NCBI RefSeq assembly: GCF_012974865.1
Contig: NZ_CP043633.1
Coordinates: forward strand, 2,849,501 to 2,913,500
Reading direction: 5' to 3'
Source: Nonlabens sp. Ci31
GTDB lineage: Bacteria; Bacteroidota; Bacteroidia; Flavobacteriales; Flavobacteriaceae
Length of the DNA stretch: 64,000 nt
Of this stretch, positions 1-9,639 are shown piece after piece (positions within the stretch are counted from its first letter, which is position 1; every line of letters begins with the position of its first letter). Under the pieces are notes generated by a model. It saw nothing but the letters and a program-made list of their open reading frames with translations, searched no databases and was not told the origin of the DNA. The position numbers and the translations under genes are program-made.

Positions 1-622
1 CTGCGAGGTCTGCGAGTTCTTCATTATGAGTAACAATAACAAAAGTCTGATTGAATTCTTTCCTCAATTGAAAAATCAATTCATGGAGGTCGTGAGCTGT
101 TGCGCTGTCCAGGTTTCCTGTAGGTTCGTCTGCAAAGATTACCTTAGGATTGTTTATTAAAGCTCTTGCAACGGCAACACGTTGTTGTTCACCGCCAGAA
201 AGCGCGCCTGGCTTGTGATCCATTCGATCTGATAATTTGAGATAAGAAAGGAGCTCTTTAGCTCGTTTCTCAGCTTCTGATTTATCAGTGTTTGCAATGT
301 AAGCAGGGATGCAAACGTTTTCTAAAGCTGTAAATTCAGGTAATAATTGATGAAATTGGAATATAAAGCCAAGTGATTTATTTCTAAATTTATTAAGCTG
401 TTTACCACTAAGATTCATCATGTCTGTACCATCTATTTCAAGACTACTACCGGTTCTGAGATCTGGTTTTTCTAAGGTACCTAGAATATGTAATAAGGTG
501 GTTTTACCAGCACCTGAACTACCGACAACACTAGCTATTTCACCAGCTTTAATTTCTAGATCTACGCCTTTAAGCACTTGTAAATCACCAAAACTTTTAT
601 AAATCTGTACTGCTTTAATCAT
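1..622 (-). CDS. ABC transporter ATP-binding protein, LolD/MacB type (partial, cut by window edge)
   Basis: This ATPase would power an inner-membrane MacB/LolCE-type transporter that moves lipoproteins or exports substrates. It starts at an ATG read on the minus strand at 622-620 and runs off the left edge, so the C-terminus is missing. Visible motifs in order are Walker A (GSSGAGKTT, about residues 34-42), a Q-loop ([12 protein letters not shown]), the ABC signature ([15 protein letters not shown]), Walker B with the D-loop ([13 protein letters not shown]) and the H-loop histidine (IVTHNEE). TGNLDS and the short spacing are typical of the LolD/MacB/FtsE subfamily. The next gene on the same strand (DUF5916) starts far upstream and ends 20 bp before this start, so co-transcription is possible. 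The family call is secure; the exact substrate is not visible. Confidence 0.93.
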   Translation of the reverse strand, partial: MIKAVQIYKSFGDLQVLKGVDLEIKAGEIASVVGSSGAGKTTLLHILGTLEKPDLRTGSSLEIDGTDMMNLSGKQLNKFRNKSLGFIFQFHQLLPEFTALENVCIPAYIANTDKSEAEKRAKELLSYLKLSDRMDHKPGALSGGEQQRVAVARALINNPKVIFADEPTGNLDSATAHDLHELIFQLRKEFNQTFVIVTHNEELADLA

Positions 623-642
623 AATAACAAAGTAATGGGTTT

Positions 643-3093
643 TTATGCTTTAAACCATCTTTTTGCATCATTAAAGTCTAGGAAATAAGTAACTCGCAGG
701 GATAGGTTGTGTCGAGATGGTTGCGTGAACAATTCATCTAAACTGTCTTGAAAAGCTATATCACCTTGATTATCAAAGTTAAATATGCTATTGCGATATA
801 GTAAAGTAGCTTCACTACCTGGCGCAAAACGCCATCTATAGGAAAGGTCTAGATTCCATACATTAAAATTAGCGTCAGGGTCAAAGTCGTCTGTCAATGT
901 GTAATCGGTAGGAATAGTACTTCCATTTGAATCAAGTTCTTTAAAATCGCGACTGAATGTTGCTCTAGACCAAAAATTTCTAAATGACAAGCTCAGCGCT
1001 TGCTTGTTATTAAAATTATAAGTTCCAGAGATTCTGTTTTCTACCGAGTGTGTATGACGTCTACTGACTATAGGGTTGTCGTCCACGTCTGTATTTACAT
1101 AACTCATACGATTGTCGTTTTTGTCCCATGATAGTCGGTAAATAAGCAAGAATTCATCTGAGAATCTATATCTAGGGCTCAAAGTAAAGTTATAGCTTTC
1201 TTCCAGGTCATTAAATCTTTTAAGCCGGCCCATTCTCACATCTGTTGCAAACTTCTTACGATAATCTGTAGAGATAAAACCTCCCGTAAAATAGGCAGGC
1301 TCATACCGCACGACTTGTCCTGTTTTACGAGCTTCAAATTGATTTAAATTTCTGGTAAAGAAATTAAAATCTCCACCGAATGCCAGACGTTCTCTAGTAG
1401 AAAAGAAAGGGTTGATGTTGAACTCGCTGTTGGTATGTAAATCTGGGTCGATTTGTCTTCGATGTCTTATTCTGAAGTCTACATCGTACCTATTGAAGAT
1501 ACCAACAGGTGTAAACTGATTGTATTTCAAGTCTGCTGCAAAGGTTTGCGTATTGTTTTGAAAATTACGTCCTAAATCATTAGGATTCCAATTTTTATCA
1601 CGGTAAAAGTGAGCTAGACTAGGTCTCCATCTACCAGTAGTTTTGCGCCATCTCGCCTCGCTTGCAACACCAGTTTCAGTTCCCGTAGGAGTAAACCGAT
1701 TACTCATCTTTAATTCTGCTCGGTAATTATTTGAAGCGTTTTTATCGTTGTGGTCGAGCACCAAAGCATTAACTACCGCATCTGTAAAGCTCCCATTTCT
1801 TATCGTACTTGCTGTAGATAAAGCAATAGAACTATTTTTACTGAATTGTTGGTCCAGGATAAACATGTTATAATTGGTAAAAGCTTCTGTAATTTCTGTG
1901 CGTCGCTCGTTATTAAGTAAGTTTTCAATAGTAGCTTCTGTCTTTTCGGTTATGGCATTTAAAAAACCTACACCTAATCTATCTTTTGTTCTTCCCGTAA
2001 TTTTTACAGCATTGAGCAATTGTGCACTATTGGGATTATCTATAATATCTTCATTTTCTAATAGCTCTAGGTTACCAAAGCCGCTAGGTGTCTGTCCTAT
2101 TCTTCGAGAAAAGAAAATCCCTCCTTTATTAAACAAATCAGTTCCTTCATTAAAAAAGGCCCTGTTTTCTCCAAAGGTTTGTTCAAAAGGTCCCAGATTA
2201 AGAACAACTTGATCAAAAGCTACTTGACCAAAATCTGGAATCAAAGTCGCGTCCAGAGTGAAGGCGTCGTTGATCCCGTATTTAAGATCCATTCCAGCGC
2301 TGTATTCTGTGGTGTTTACTCCATCAAAACGATCATTAACTATGGTGGTATATGGATAAAGGTTCAATCTCAACGGCGGATTTATTTTTTCTACTCCTGT
2401 CATTAAGGCATCGTATTGTGTTTCTATTCCCTTAGTAATATCTATCAAGTTATAAGTGTACTCTTCATTCAGCGCGCGTATTCTTCTAAAAATTTGAAAA
2501 CTCCAGTTTTGTTTTTCTATTTCTGGGAATCTCAGTGTTCTGTAAGGGATCCTCATTTCCACAAACCAGCCAAGTTTATTAATGCTTGTCTCGGATTTAA
2601 AAACAACATTGTAGCTAAAGTCTTCACGTCCACCTTCGGCAATGGCATCACCCAATGCGTTGGCACTAGTGGCATAAAACTTTGTTTGATTGATTTGGTT
2701 GTTATAGGTGTTTAAAAAGAAGCCAAACACATCTGCCTGAGCATCTATTTCATCTCTTTGAGAAAATTGTCGGGGTATACTTTCTGGATCGCTGTCGTAA
2801 AGAAATGCTGCAACATAAAGAGCCTTATCATCATAAGCAATTTTAAACTCTGTCTTATGAGTATCTCGTTCTTTTTGGCCATTTGTCGGCTGTGTCATTA
2901 CAAAATCACCACCTGTAGGAATAGCATCCCAAAATTTTTCAAAGGGCTCACCATCGACGCTAGGTACGGTAGTTACCCGAGTAGCATTATACACTTTTCT
3001 CTTGATTTCAAGAGTGTCTTGAGCTATTTGTGATTCCGCTTTCGCGAAAGCGAGAATTATAATTAACCAGGTAAAAATGTATTTAAATTGCAT
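643..3093 (-). CDS. DUF5916 protein: CBM9-like N-domain plus outer-membrane barrel
   Basis: An 816-residue exported protein. Residues 1-22 form a signal peptide ([13 protein letters not shown]). Residues about 40-230 match the carbohydrate-binding-9-like fold found at the front of DUF5916 proteins ([14 protein letters not shown], then [20 protein letters not shown]). The remainder is rich in aromatic/charged alternating strands with repeated YRW, FRNF and SLRVTYF motifs and ends in WFKA, consistent with a C-terminal outer-membrane beta barrel. The family is common in Bacteroidota, without a settled biochemical role; links to surface polymer or protease-associated processes are inference. An iterated CTTTCGCGAAAG palindrome lies inside the signal-peptide codons (3037-3052) and encodes AFAKA. 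No neighbouring gene clarifies its role. Confidence 0.85.
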   Translation of the reverse strand: MQFKYIFTWLIIILAFAKAESQIAQDTLEIKRKVYNATRVTTVPSVDGEPFEKFWDAIPTGGDFVMTQPTNGQKERDTHKTEFKIAYDDKALYVAAFLYDSDPESIPRQFSQRDEIDAQADVFGFFLNTYNNQINQTKFYATSANALGDAIAEGGREDFSYNVVFKSETSINKLGWFVEMRIPYRTLRFPEIEKQNWSFQIFRRIRALNEEYTYNLIDITKGIETQYDALMTGVEKINPPLRLNLYPYTTIVNDRFDGVNTTEYSAGMDLKYGINDAFTLDATLIPDFGQVAFDQVVLNLGPFEQTFGENRAFFNEGTDLFNKGGIFFSRRIGQTPSGFGNLELLENEDIIDNPNSAQLLNAVKITGRTKDRLGVGFLNAITEKTEATIENLLNNERRTEITEAFTNYNMFILDQQFSKNSSIALSTASTIRNGSFTDAVVNALVLDHNDKNASNNYRAELKMSNRFTPTGTETGVASEARWRKTTGRWRPSLAHFYRDKNWNPNDLGRNFQNNTQTFAADLKYNQFTPVGIFNRYDVDFRIRHRRQIDPDLHTNSEFNINPFFSTRERLAFGGDFNFFTRNLNQFEARKTGQVVRYEPAYFTGGFISTDYRKKFATDVRMGRLKRFNDLEESYNFTLSPRYRFSDEFLLIYRLSWDKNDNRMSYVNTDVDDNPIVSRRHTHSVENRISGTYNFNNKQALSLSFRNFWSRATFSRDFKELDSNGSTIPTDYTLTDDFDPDANFNVWNLDLSYRWRFAPGSEATLLYRNSIFNFDNQGDIAFQDSLDELFTQPSRHNLSLRVTYFLDFNDAKRWFKA
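3037..3052. repeat. Iterated palindrome, copy 1
   Basis: Perfect 16-bp palindrome CGCTTTCGCGAAAGCG inside the signal-peptide codons of the DUF5916 gene. It is one of ten copies of the CTTTCGCGAAAG core in the window. Confidence 0.95.
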
Positions 3094-3203
3094 AAAGAGT
3101 TCTCAAAAATGCAAAAATAAGTTGTTTAACAAATCATTTCATTAAAGACATGTTAATTAAAAAAAAGATAAAAATATGTAGGTTAAATTGCTAAAAAAAC
3201 AAA

Positions 3204-3731
3204 ATGGACAAAGCAATTTTTGCTGGAGGATGTTTTTGGTGCACAGAAGCGGTTTTCCAACGAGTAAAAGGTGTAGAACAAGTGAAATCAGGTTTTTGTG
3301 GTGGGCGTATTAAAAATCCTCCTTATAGAGAAGTAGTGCAAGGAAGAACAGGTCATGCAGAAGCTATAGAGATCACATATGATTCTGAAGTGGTATCTTA
3401 TAAGGATTTAGTAGCCGTATTTATGGCCACTCATGATCCTACTACTTTAAACAGGCAAGGTTATGATGTGGGAACACATTATCGCAGTGCCATATTTTAC
3501 CTTAACGATCAACAAGAAAATACGGCTAGAGATTACGTTAAAAATTTAGAAGACAAAGCTGTCTATCCAGATCCTGTAGTGACAGAGATAGCTGCAGCTA
3601 CTATTTTTTATCCCGCAGAAGATATTCACAACGATTATTATAATAACAATCGGGAGCAAGGATACTGTCAGGTAATTATAGATCCTAAAATCAAGAAATT
3701 GATGACAGGTTTTAAAGAATTGGTCAAATAA
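3204..3731 (+). CDS. msrA: Peptide-methionine (S)-S-oxide reductase MsrA
   Basis: Reduces methionine-S-sulfoxide in proteins in the cytoplasm. The 175-residue product has the catalytic GGCFWCTE motif at residues 8-15 (Cys10 nucleophile), the conserved GHAEAIEITYD segment and a C-terminal region with a resolving-type cysteine (EQGYCQVI). Length is normal for a single-domain MsrA, with no MsrB fusion. The ATG at 3204 places the catalytic motif close to the N-terminus, as is usual. A strong terminator hairpin follows the stop codon by a few bases, so this appears to be a monocistronic transcript. Confidence 0.97.
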   Translation: MDKAIFAGGCFWCTEAVFQRVKGVEQVKSGFCGGRIKNPPYREVVQGRTGHAEAIEITYDSEVVSYKDLVAVFMATHDPTTLNRQGYDVGTHYRSAIFYLNDQQENTARDYVKNLEDKAVYPDPVVTEIAAATIFYPAEDIHNDYYNNNREQGYCQVIIDPKIKKLMTGFKELVK

Positions 3732-3732
3732 A

Positions 3733-3759
3733 AAAAGCTCCTTAAAAGGAGCTTTTTTT
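3733..3759 (+). terminator. Rho-independent terminator after msrA
   Basis: Hairpin AAGCTCCTT / AAGGAGCTT followed by a T run. The A run on the other side makes it able to work in both directions; it overlaps the stop of the convergent small membrane-protein gene. Confidence 0.9.
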
Positions 3760-4072
3760 ATGAAGAGTGATCTACATCAATAGATTTATTATTTTTGTTG
3801 CTTTCTTTTTCAGACTTGATAAGATAGGTATAGCACCACATGATGGTAAATGATGGAATAACATCTAGCCCTGGAAGTAATTCTTCTACTGTGGTAAAAA
3901 TACCAGCCGCTACTCCAGATTTTCCTGGATAAAGTTTTGTCATCAAGTAACCAGCAATTGGCGCCCAAGCTAAATCAGCGAATTCCAGTATCCCAAATCC
4001 TAAAAGGGAAGACATTCCTATAAGATCAAAGATGACACCTGCAACTAATTTGGAACGTTTTGAATGAAACAT
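3758..4072 (-). CDS. Small membrane protein of unknown function
   Basis: I do not recognise the family. The 104-residue product has a short basic N-terminus (MFHSKRSK), then hydrophobic segments at about residues 9-31 and 33-46 and another at about 70-86 (DVIPSFTIMWCYTYLI), and a polar C-terminal tail rich in Lys, Asn and Ser. It is probably an integral inner-membrane protein. It lies between msrA (convergent, sharing a terminator) and folE (same strand, about 50 bp upstream). The ATG start has a plausible upstream AT-rich region but no obvious TAnnTTTG box. The reading frame is clean and codon use looks like the neighbours, so it is likely real. Confidence 0.7.
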   Translation of the reverse strand: MFHSKRSKLVAGVIFDLIGMSSLLGFGILEFADLAWAPIAGYLMTKLYPGKSGVAAGIFTTVEELLPGLDVIPSFTIMWCYTYLIKSEKESNKNNKSIDVDHSS

Positions 4073-4122
4073 AGGATAGATTTAAAAACTCTTAAGTTCA
4101 AATAACGTTCCGCAAAATGTTT

Positions 4123-4722
4123 TTAGTGCAATTTTGAAGAAATAAGGTTCATGAATTCTGCTCGGGTCTCTACTTTTTGAAACTGGCCTCTAAAACCACT
4201 TGTGGTAGTAGCACTGTTTTGTTTTTGAACACCACGCATCATCATACACATGTGTGAAGCTTCTATAACAACCGCAACACCTTTAGGTTTTAAAGTCTTG
4301 TCTATGCATTCTAAAATGTCATGTGTCAATCGTTCCTGTACTTGTAGGCGTCTAGCAAATACATCTACTATTCTAGGTATTTTAGAAAGACCTACAATAT
4401 GACCATCAGGAATATAGGCGATATGTGCTTTTCCAAAAAACGGTAGCATGTGGTGCTCACACAAGGAATACAATTCGATATCTTTTATGATGACCATATC
4501 GTGATAATCTTCAGCAAACATAGCACCCTTAAGTATCTTAGCAGGATCTATATCGTATCCTGAAGTTAAAAACTGCATGGCTTTTGCAGCTCTTTCAGGT
4601 GTCTTTACAAGACCTTCTCGTTCCACGTCTTCTCCTAATTCTTTAATAACATCGCGGTATTTACCTTTGATTTCATCTGTAATTTTTATGTTGTATTCTT
4701 CAAAAACCCTGTAAGGTGCCAT
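4123..4722 (-). CDS. folE: GTP cyclohydrolase I FolE
   Basis: Converts GTP to dihydroneopterin triphosphate, the first step of folate (and tetrahydrobiopterin-type) synthesis, as a cytoplasmic homodecamer. The zinc-ligand motifs are visible ([18 protein letters not shown] and [11 protein letters not shown]), as are the substrate-binding segment [13 protein letters not shown] and the tail GFRGQF. The frame is also open from a TTG at 4743, but that TTG lies inside a TAACTTTG promoter box (minus strand 4748-4741). I therefore choose the ATG at 4722 ([11 protein letters not shown]), giving 199 residues and a leader of roughly 15 nt. Family assignment is certain. Confidence 0.96.
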   Translation of the reverse strand: MAPYRVFEEYNIKITDEIKGKYRDVIKELGEDVEREGLVKTPERAAKAMQFLTSGYDIDPAKILKGAMFAEDYHDMVIIKDIELYSLCEHHMLPFFGKAHIAYIPDGHIVGLSKIPRIVDVFARRLQVQERLTHDILECIDKTLKPKGVAVVIEASHMCMMMRGVQKQNSATTTSGFRGQFQKVETRAEFMNLISSKLH

Positions 4723-4740
4723 ATACTTTTTATTAAGTGG

Positions 4741-4748
4741 CAAAGTTA
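4741..4748 (-). promoter_or_regulatory. TAnnTTTG promoter box for folE
   Basis: TAACTTTG on the minus strand ends 18 nt before the chosen ATG. It overlaps an alternative TTG start, which argues against that start. Confidence 0.65.
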
Positions 4749-4789
4749 TCTATATTTTGTTTAACTTTAAATTAAATTTGTTAAACATT

Positions 4790-5677
4790 TTAGAAATTAA
4801 GAGTGAGCCCAATGCTGTGTGAAGTGGCAGATAGTTTAAACACAAATTTTTGTGGATCTTGTCCGGTTTTACCCCTTCCATAGCGTTTAACCCCATATCC
4901 ATTTCTAGTATCCAGATAGCGATCTACTGCTTCTACCGTTGCTATAGTTATCGCTAGACTCAATACCACATCAGTTAGAAAATGTGCACCTGACCATAAT
5001 CGAGAGACTGGGGAAATCAACCCAACAGTGTAAATACCTGCTTTTACATAGGGATTATCAAAATGTTTTGCCAGTGCGTATGCAGTTGTAAAAGCAAGGA
5101 CGGTATGTCCAGATGGAAAAGATCCAAACCCAGATTCACCAGAGAAAGGACGGAATTCATGTCTTCCTAGACCTGTTTCTGGCCTCGCTCTACCCGTTAT
5201 TGTTTTAAGTATTTGTTGTAAAATGCCACCAGCAGTTGCGCTAGAAATCATTAATACGCCCGTGCGTCTCCATGCGGGATCTTTAGTAACTAATCCATAG
5301 GCATAAACACCTGCGGTAACGCCATAATTATTTTGCGGACTTCCAAAGTACCATCCAAAATCTCTTATCAATTCAGGAACATCTTTTTCTTGTTTTCTAA
5401 AGTAATCACTGGACTCATTATCAAAGGTGTACAAGCCGCTCACCAGTAGTGATGTTGCTCCTGCGCGATACAAATCACGTTTTTGCCAGTGAAAAGGCTT
5501 TGCATATGCGTATGCAACGCCATTTAATGCATTCAGACCATCATATTGCAGCAATTGCCAGGTGTTCATTTCTTTCACGTCAGAAGCAGTGTATTTGTCT
5601 GACTTAAAGTTTTGTGACTTAGCAATAGAAACTACTAGTAAAACTACTGTCAAAAGAATGTTTTTCAAAAATTTCAT
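4790..5677 (-). CDS. PAP2-superfamily phosphatase
   Basis: A membrane-associated acid-phosphatase-type enzyme that probably dephosphorylates a lipid or isoprenoid phosphate at the periplasmic face. The 295-residue protein has a signal peptide or N-terminal anchor (residues 1-21). All three PAP2 motifs are visible: K158..R164-P166 (KTITGRARP), PSGH at 188-191 with the catalytic His, and SRLWSGAHFLTD at 225-236 with the nucleophilic His. Several hydrophobic segments lie between them. Whether it acts on phosphatidate, undecaprenyl diphosphate or lipid A cannot be read from the sequence. It appears monocistronic, with only a short AT-rich gap before the tRNA-Arg promoter. Confidence 0.9.
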   Translation of the reverse strand: MKFLKNILLTVVLLVVSIAKSQNFKSDKYTASDVKEMNTWQLLQYDGLNALNGVAYAYAKPFHWQKRDLYRAGATSLLVSGLYTFDNESSDYFRKQEKDVPELIRDFGWYFGSPQNNYGVTAGVYAYGLVTKDPAWRRTGVLMISSATAGGILQQILKTITGRARPETGLGRHEFRPFSGESGFGSFPSGHTVLAFTTAYALAKHFDNPYVKAGIYTVGLISPVSRLWSGAHFLTDVVLSLAITIATVEAVDRYLDTRNGYGVKRYGRGKTGQDPQKFVFKLSATSHSIGLTLNF

Positions 5678-5772
5678 GATGGTAAAATTAGGTCATTTAA
5701 ATAGTTATTGATCTATTTTAAAGAATCGAATGTTTAATTTAAAAAATAGGTAGGCACTTTATAAAATAATAC

Positions 5773-5780
5773 TATATTTG
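5773..5780 (+). promoter_or_regulatory. TAnnTTTG promoter box for tRNA-Arg
   Basis: TATATTTG lies 28 bp upstream of the mature tRNA 5' end, at a plausible -7 position for the precursor transcript. Confidence 0.7.
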
Positions 5781-5808
5781 CAACCGCTTGGAAATAACTC
5801 CACGCTAC

Positions 5809-5882
5809 GGGCTCGTAGCTCAGCTGGATAGAGCACCTCCCTTCTAAGGAGGCGGTCACAGGTTCGAATCCTGTCGGGCTCA
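5809..5882 (+). tRNA. tRNA-Arg (anticodon UCU)
   Basis: A 74-nt cloverleaf. Acceptor GGGCTCG pairs with CGGGCTC using two G-U wobbles, with discriminator A. The D arm is GCTC..GAGC, the anticodon stem CCTCC/GGAGG carries loop CTTCTAA (anticodon TCT), and the T arm is CAGG-TTCGAAT-CCTG. No CCA is encoded. It is the left neighbour of the island; 3'-end-like fragments of it recur at 6056 and 6170. Confidence 0.96.
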
Positions 5883-6067
5883 CAATTACTTATGAATCCA
5901 TGCTTTTATGTAAAGCATGGATTTTTTTTATTTTAGGAGCGTTGAAAGTCCCAAGACTTTCATAAACGAATAGAATAAATACAATCTGTATCGCTCTTTC
6001 AGTGATACATAAATTCTTATTTGCAGGATGTAGCACATTCAGGATCATGAAATTAATCCTGTCGGGT

Positions 6068-6140
6068 TCACGAATAAATAGTATCATAAGGAAAAACGCC
6101 AAGCTCGCTTGAGCGTTTTTTTGTTTATACTATTTTCAAA
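6068..6140 (+). repeat. Island-flanking direct repeat, copy A (left)
   Basis: A 73-bp sequence starting TCACGAATAAATAG, containing the hairpin AACGCC..GAGCGTT with a T7 tract (terminator-like). It matches copy C at 23546-23618 with one mismatch (CTCGCTTG versus CTCTCTTG). Just upstream, CAGGAT..ATCCTGTCGGGTTCAC resembles the T arm and 3' end of the tRNA-Arg, suggesting a degenerate tRNA-end duplication. Confidence 0.9.
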
Positions 6141-6180
6141 GCGGAGCACATTCAGGATCAATGAAATAATCCTGTCGGCC

Positions 6181-6249
6181 TCACGAATAAATAGTATTAT
6201 TAGGAAAAACGCCACGCTCGCTTGAGCGTTTTTTTGTTTATGATATTTT
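6181..6249 (+). repeat. Island-flanking direct repeat, degenerate copy B
   Basis: Second tandem copy of the left repeat, about 113 bp after copy A, with several substitutions but the same hairpin and T tract. It is preceded by a CAGGAT..ATCCTGTCGG tRNA-3'-end-like segment. The truncated RHS gene starts in frame directly at its right end. Confidence 0.85.
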
Positions 6250-6262
6250 AGACCGTCCCGTA

Positions 6263-8923
6263 TTGACTCAAGATGGAAATCAGCGCATAGGTGGTAATGG
6301 AGTTGCTCCCAACTGGATGTTTACGAAGTATGATAAGTTAGGAAGAGTGGTCTACACGGGGCTTTTTACGAGTCCGCTTTCGCGAAAGCAATTACAGCAG
6401 CAACATCTCGATACACAAACAGCAAGTAATGTTTATGAGACACGTATCAAAACTGGTTTTACCAATGGAGGAAAAGCCATACGTTATTCTAATACTAATT
6501 TTCCATCAAATCTAAACAATATGACCGTGCTGAGTGTCAGTTATTATGACGATGCTACTCAGGTTGCGGGATCTAATACAACCTACGATACAGATGTGAT
6601 TTTAAGCAATAACTTAGCCTATACTAATGTGTACAGTCCTATTTTATCTACATCAAACACAGGGCTTCCTACCATAAGCGAAACCAGAGTATTAGGAACT
6701 AACGACTGGATCACCAGTGCTTCTTACTACGACATCAAAGCAAGAGCCGTATATGGAGCAATGGTCAACGATTATTTGGGTACTTGGGACAAGAGCTGGA
6801 GCAATATAGATTTTATAGGCAAGGCAACAGAGACCAAAACCGAACACCACAAACAAAGTCTTTCTCAGACCATCACAACTACAGATTATCTTACTTATGA
6901 CCATATGGATAGACTGACCACTCATGTGCAAATGATAGGCTCACAGCCATTAGAGCGCGTCGTAAACAATACCTATGACGCTATGGGACAGCTAGAATCT
7001 AAGGGCGTAGGAGGAACAACAACAGCATCACAAAGTTTACAAACGGTAGATTATAATTACAATGTACGAGGATGGTTGACCAATATTAACGATCAAAATA
7101 ATTTAGGTAATGATCTTTTTGGGTTTGACATAAATTATAACGCTCCTGCTTTAGGTTCTGGATCTGAAGCATTGTACAATGGTAATATATCTGAGACCTT
7201 ATGGAAAACTGCAAATGATGGAATTACGAGAGGCTATCAATACGGTTACGATGCTCTCAATAGAATAAAGTATGCTACCTATAGAGGAGGAACCCAACAT
7301 CAAGCCTCTGGAATGTTAGAAAACTATTCCGTAAACAATGTCAACTATGATAAGAATGGAAATATTACCACTTTAAATAGAAAGGGTCTTTTTGAAAACG
7401 CATCAAATAGTACGATGTCTATGGATTATGTGGACAAGCTTACTTATCAGTACAGTCCTAAAAGCAATCAGTTAATAAACGTAAGGGATATTGCAGATGT
7501 TGCGGCAAATAATACATTCAATGGAGGCTTTAAAGATAAATACTCAGGAATTAACTACATTTATGGTGACGCAAATGGGAATATGACTCAGGATAACAAC
7601 AAAAATATTCAAAGCATAAGCTATAATCACTTGAACTTACCTACCCAAATAGAGTTTACCGGTGATCGTACAATTGTTTACACTTACGATGCATCTGGGG
7701 TAAAATTAAAAAAAGAAATATTTTTAACTGTACGGGATTTGTTTAATCCAGTAGCTGATCTTACCAGTATTTATGCCGGGAATTACATCTATGAAAAAGA
7801 CAGCTCTGGTGAGAAGCTTTCGTTCTTCTCCCATCCAGAGGGCTATATAGAAAAGAATGGGACTGATTACGACTATGTATATCAATATAAAGACCACTTA
7901 GGTACGGTAAGACTTTCTTACTCAGATACCAATAACAACGGCTCTGTAACAAGTGCTGAGATCAGAGAAGAGAATAATTACTATCCTTTTGGGCTTAAAC
8001 ATAAAGGGTATAATAACGTGATTACTGGACGTGATCATAAATATGGTTTTGGTGGTAAAGAAGAACAGGGTGAACTTGGTTTAGAATGGCATGATTTTCA
8101 TGCTAGGAATTATGATGCAAGTTTGGGTAGATGGATGAATTTGGATAATCTAAGTGAAATGTATTATAACCATTCACCTTTCAACTATACTACAAACAAT
8201 CCTATCTATTTTATAGATCCAGATGGAAATAAAATAATTGATAATGATGGAATCGTATCAAAACAAAAAAGTCAAATAGCAAGTGATCAGAATGATGTAA
8301 ATCTCATGGTCAGTAATGGAGCACTTGATACTGAAGTTGCTAAAAAAATTAACAATTTCTATAATTCAGTTTTAAAAGAGATAACAGATTTAGAAGATTC
8401 AAAACAAGTTTATAGAGTATCATATGATAGCAATTTTTCCGGTAATGAAGGTGAAACAAGTTATGATTGGATTAATCATGATGTTGCTGTAAAGTTTAGT
8501 AAATCCGCATCATTTGGTACTGTTGGTCACGAATTAAAACACGCTTATCAATTTGAGACAGGTAATGTTGGATTTACTAGAAACGGACAATCTCCATTAT
8601 ATGATATTACAGATGAAACTGAAGGTTATAATCGTGAACTTGATCTAGAACGTACTATTAGTCAATTTTCTCCGGTAAACCCACTTTCTCCAATAAAAGG
8701 GAATAAACGAGATTTTACCGATCAAGATATCATAGACAAAGGAAAAACTTTTACTGTTCCTGCTTATCAAAACTTGCCTAGTAGCTCTATTAGTATTAAT
8801 AGTAAGACAGGTAGAAAATTACGTAAAATGGCCAAAGAATCTGGGTTAAATGATACGCCTGTAAACAATGTTTATATCGGATGGCAGAAGGATTACAATA
8901 AAGGTGTTAAAAAAAGAAAATAA
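6263..8923 (+). CDS. RHS/YD-repeat protein, 5'-truncated, with a metallopeptidase-like toxin tip
   Basis: C-terminal part of a polymorphic RHS toxin. The frame is open back to 6191 and already reads RHS sequence before the TTG at 6263 (DRPVLTQDGNQR), so the true N-terminus is missing and the gene is joined to direct repeat B. YD-repeat shell segments (GYQYGYDALNRIKYATY, YGDANGNMTQDNN) lead to the RHS-associated core (YYPFG, then FGGKEEQ, then LGRWMN, then NNPIYFIDPDG). After the core, about residues 650-886 are a unique tip with HELKH at 756-760, an HExxH-type zinc-peptidase motif, followed by DETEGYNRELDLE as a possible third ligand region. A small exported protein starts directly after the stop. 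An iterated CGCTTTCGCGAAAGC palindrome lies near the start. Expression is doubtful without a promoter. Confidence 0.82.
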   Translation: MTQDGNQRIGGNGVAPNWMFTKYDKLGRVVYTGLFTSPLSRKQLQQQHLDTQTASNVYETRIKTGFTNGGKAIRYSNTNFPSNLNNMTVLSVSYYDDATQVAGSNTTYDTDVILSNNLAYTNVYSPILSTSNTGLPTISETRVLGTNDWITSASYYDIKARAVYGAMVNDYLGTWDKSWSNIDFIGKATETKTEHHKQSLSQTITTTDYLTYDHMDRLTTHVQMIGSQPLERVVNNTYDAMGQLESKGVGGTTTASQSLQTVDYNYNVRGWLTNINDQNNLGNDLFGFDINYNAPALGSGSEALYNGNISETLWKTANDGITRGYQYGYDALNRIKYATYRGGTQHQASGMLENYSVNNVNYDKNGNITTLNRKGLFENASNSTMSMDYVDKLTYQYSPKSNQLINVRDIADVAANNTFNGGFKDKYSGINYIYGDANGNMTQDNNKNIQSISYNHLNLPTQIEFTGDRTIVYTYDASGVKLKKEIFLTVRDLFNPVADLTSIYAGNYIYEKDSSGEKLSFFSHPEGYIEKNGTDYDYVYQYKDHLGTVRLSYSDTNNNGSVTSAEIREENNYYPFGLKHKGYNNVITGRDHKYGFGGKEEQGELGLEWHDFHARNYDASLGRWMNLDNLSEMYYNHSPFNYTTNNPIYFIDPDGNKIIDNDGIVSKQKSQIASDQNDVNLMVSNGALDTEVAKKINNFYNSVLKEITDLEDSKQVYRVSYDSNFSGNEGETSYDWINHDVAVKFSKSASFGTVGHELKHAYQFETGNVGFTRNGQSPLYDITDETEGYNRELDLERTISQFSPVNPLSPIKGNKRDFTDQDIIDKGKTFTVPAYQNLPSSSISINSKTGRKLRKMAKESGLNDTPVNNVYIGWQKDYNKGVKKRK
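6375..6389. repeat. Iterated palindrome, copy 2
   Basis: CGCTTTCGCGAAAGC inside the truncated RHS gene. It is the only copy within the island. Confidence 0.95.
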
Positions 8924-9517
8924 ATGAAAATAATAATTTTAATCGTTATTTTAACAATTCTGAATAACAGTTCGCAAAGTGAACAAGGTAATTATAGTTA
9001 TCGTCAAACTCATTATTATGAGTCCATAGAACTTAAACAAAACCAGAAATTTACCTACTTACTGAGAAAAAATTTTTCCGAGTATATAGTTAATGGTAAT
9101 TACAATATTTCACAAGACAGTTTGTTCCTAAATAGCTTTCCTCAAAGAGACAGAATAATTGTTAGGGAAGAAAACAAGAGAAATAAAAACAAAGATACTT
9201 TTATCGTACAAACTAAAGAGGGAATAGATTTTCACTATAATTTATATCTAACTTTAGAGGATGGGAATTTAATAGTATTAAAAAATAAAATAGGAAAATC
9301 TACAATAAAGAATAAAAGAATAAAGAGTTTCTATTTAAAAGATAATAATGGAATTAGATCGCCTGAACATGTAATATATGGGAATTCTAATAATTATTTT
9401 GAAATATTTTTTGAAACCAAAAGGGTTTTTGAAAATGAAAGTTGGATCCTAAAATTGGATAAAATAAAACCTCGTGATTTTAGTGGGAGTTTAACAAGTT
9501 ATTATTTAAAAAAATAG
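8924..9517 (+). CDS. Candidate immunity protein for the HELKH RHS tip (exported)
   Basis: A 197-residue protein of no family I recognise. The ATG directly follows the TAA of the RHS toxin gene (TAAATG), the usual toxin-immunity arrangement. Residues 1-20 form a hydrophobic signal (MKIIILIVILTILNNSSQS), so the product is likely periplasmic or membrane-anchored. The rest is basic, Asn/Lys-rich and predicted beta-rich (YNISQDSLFLNSF, YLTLEDGNLIVLKNK). Position and size make immunity likely, but there is no family evidence. It ends about 80 bp before a REP fragment and the IS4-type transposase remnant. Confidence 0.6.
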   Translation: MKIIILIVILTILNNSSQSEQGNYSYRQTHYYESIELKQNQKFTYLLRKNFSEYIVNGNYNISQDSLFLNSFPQRDRIIVREENKRNKNKDTFIVQTKEGIDFHYNLYLTLEDGNLIVLKNKIGKSTIKNKRIKSFYLKDNNGIRSPEHVIYGNSNNYFEIFFETKRVFENESWILKLDKIKPRDFSGSLTSYYLKK

Positions 9518-9598
9518 GTATTGTGGGTAGTGTTCCAAATTAGGACATATAGATATTATAAGTGTTAAATAATTGAAATACAGCAATTGGTATAAATA

Positions 9599-9617
9599 CC
9601 CAGCTGGCGCGAGCGCA
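9599..9617 (+). repeat. REP-like half element before the IS4 remnant
   Basis: CCAGCTGGCGCGAGCGCA matches the left half of the island REP palindrome. The other half is missing where the transposase remnant begins; a full REP follows the remnant at 10383. Confidence 0.6.
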
Positions 9618-9639
9618 ATGTCATTAAGTTAAGGCTTTG

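Noticed and set aside
5890-6102. 70-codon minus-strand frame beside tRNA-Arg
   Set aside because: It runs through the tRNA-end-like segment and repeat copy A; no domain and no conserved start.
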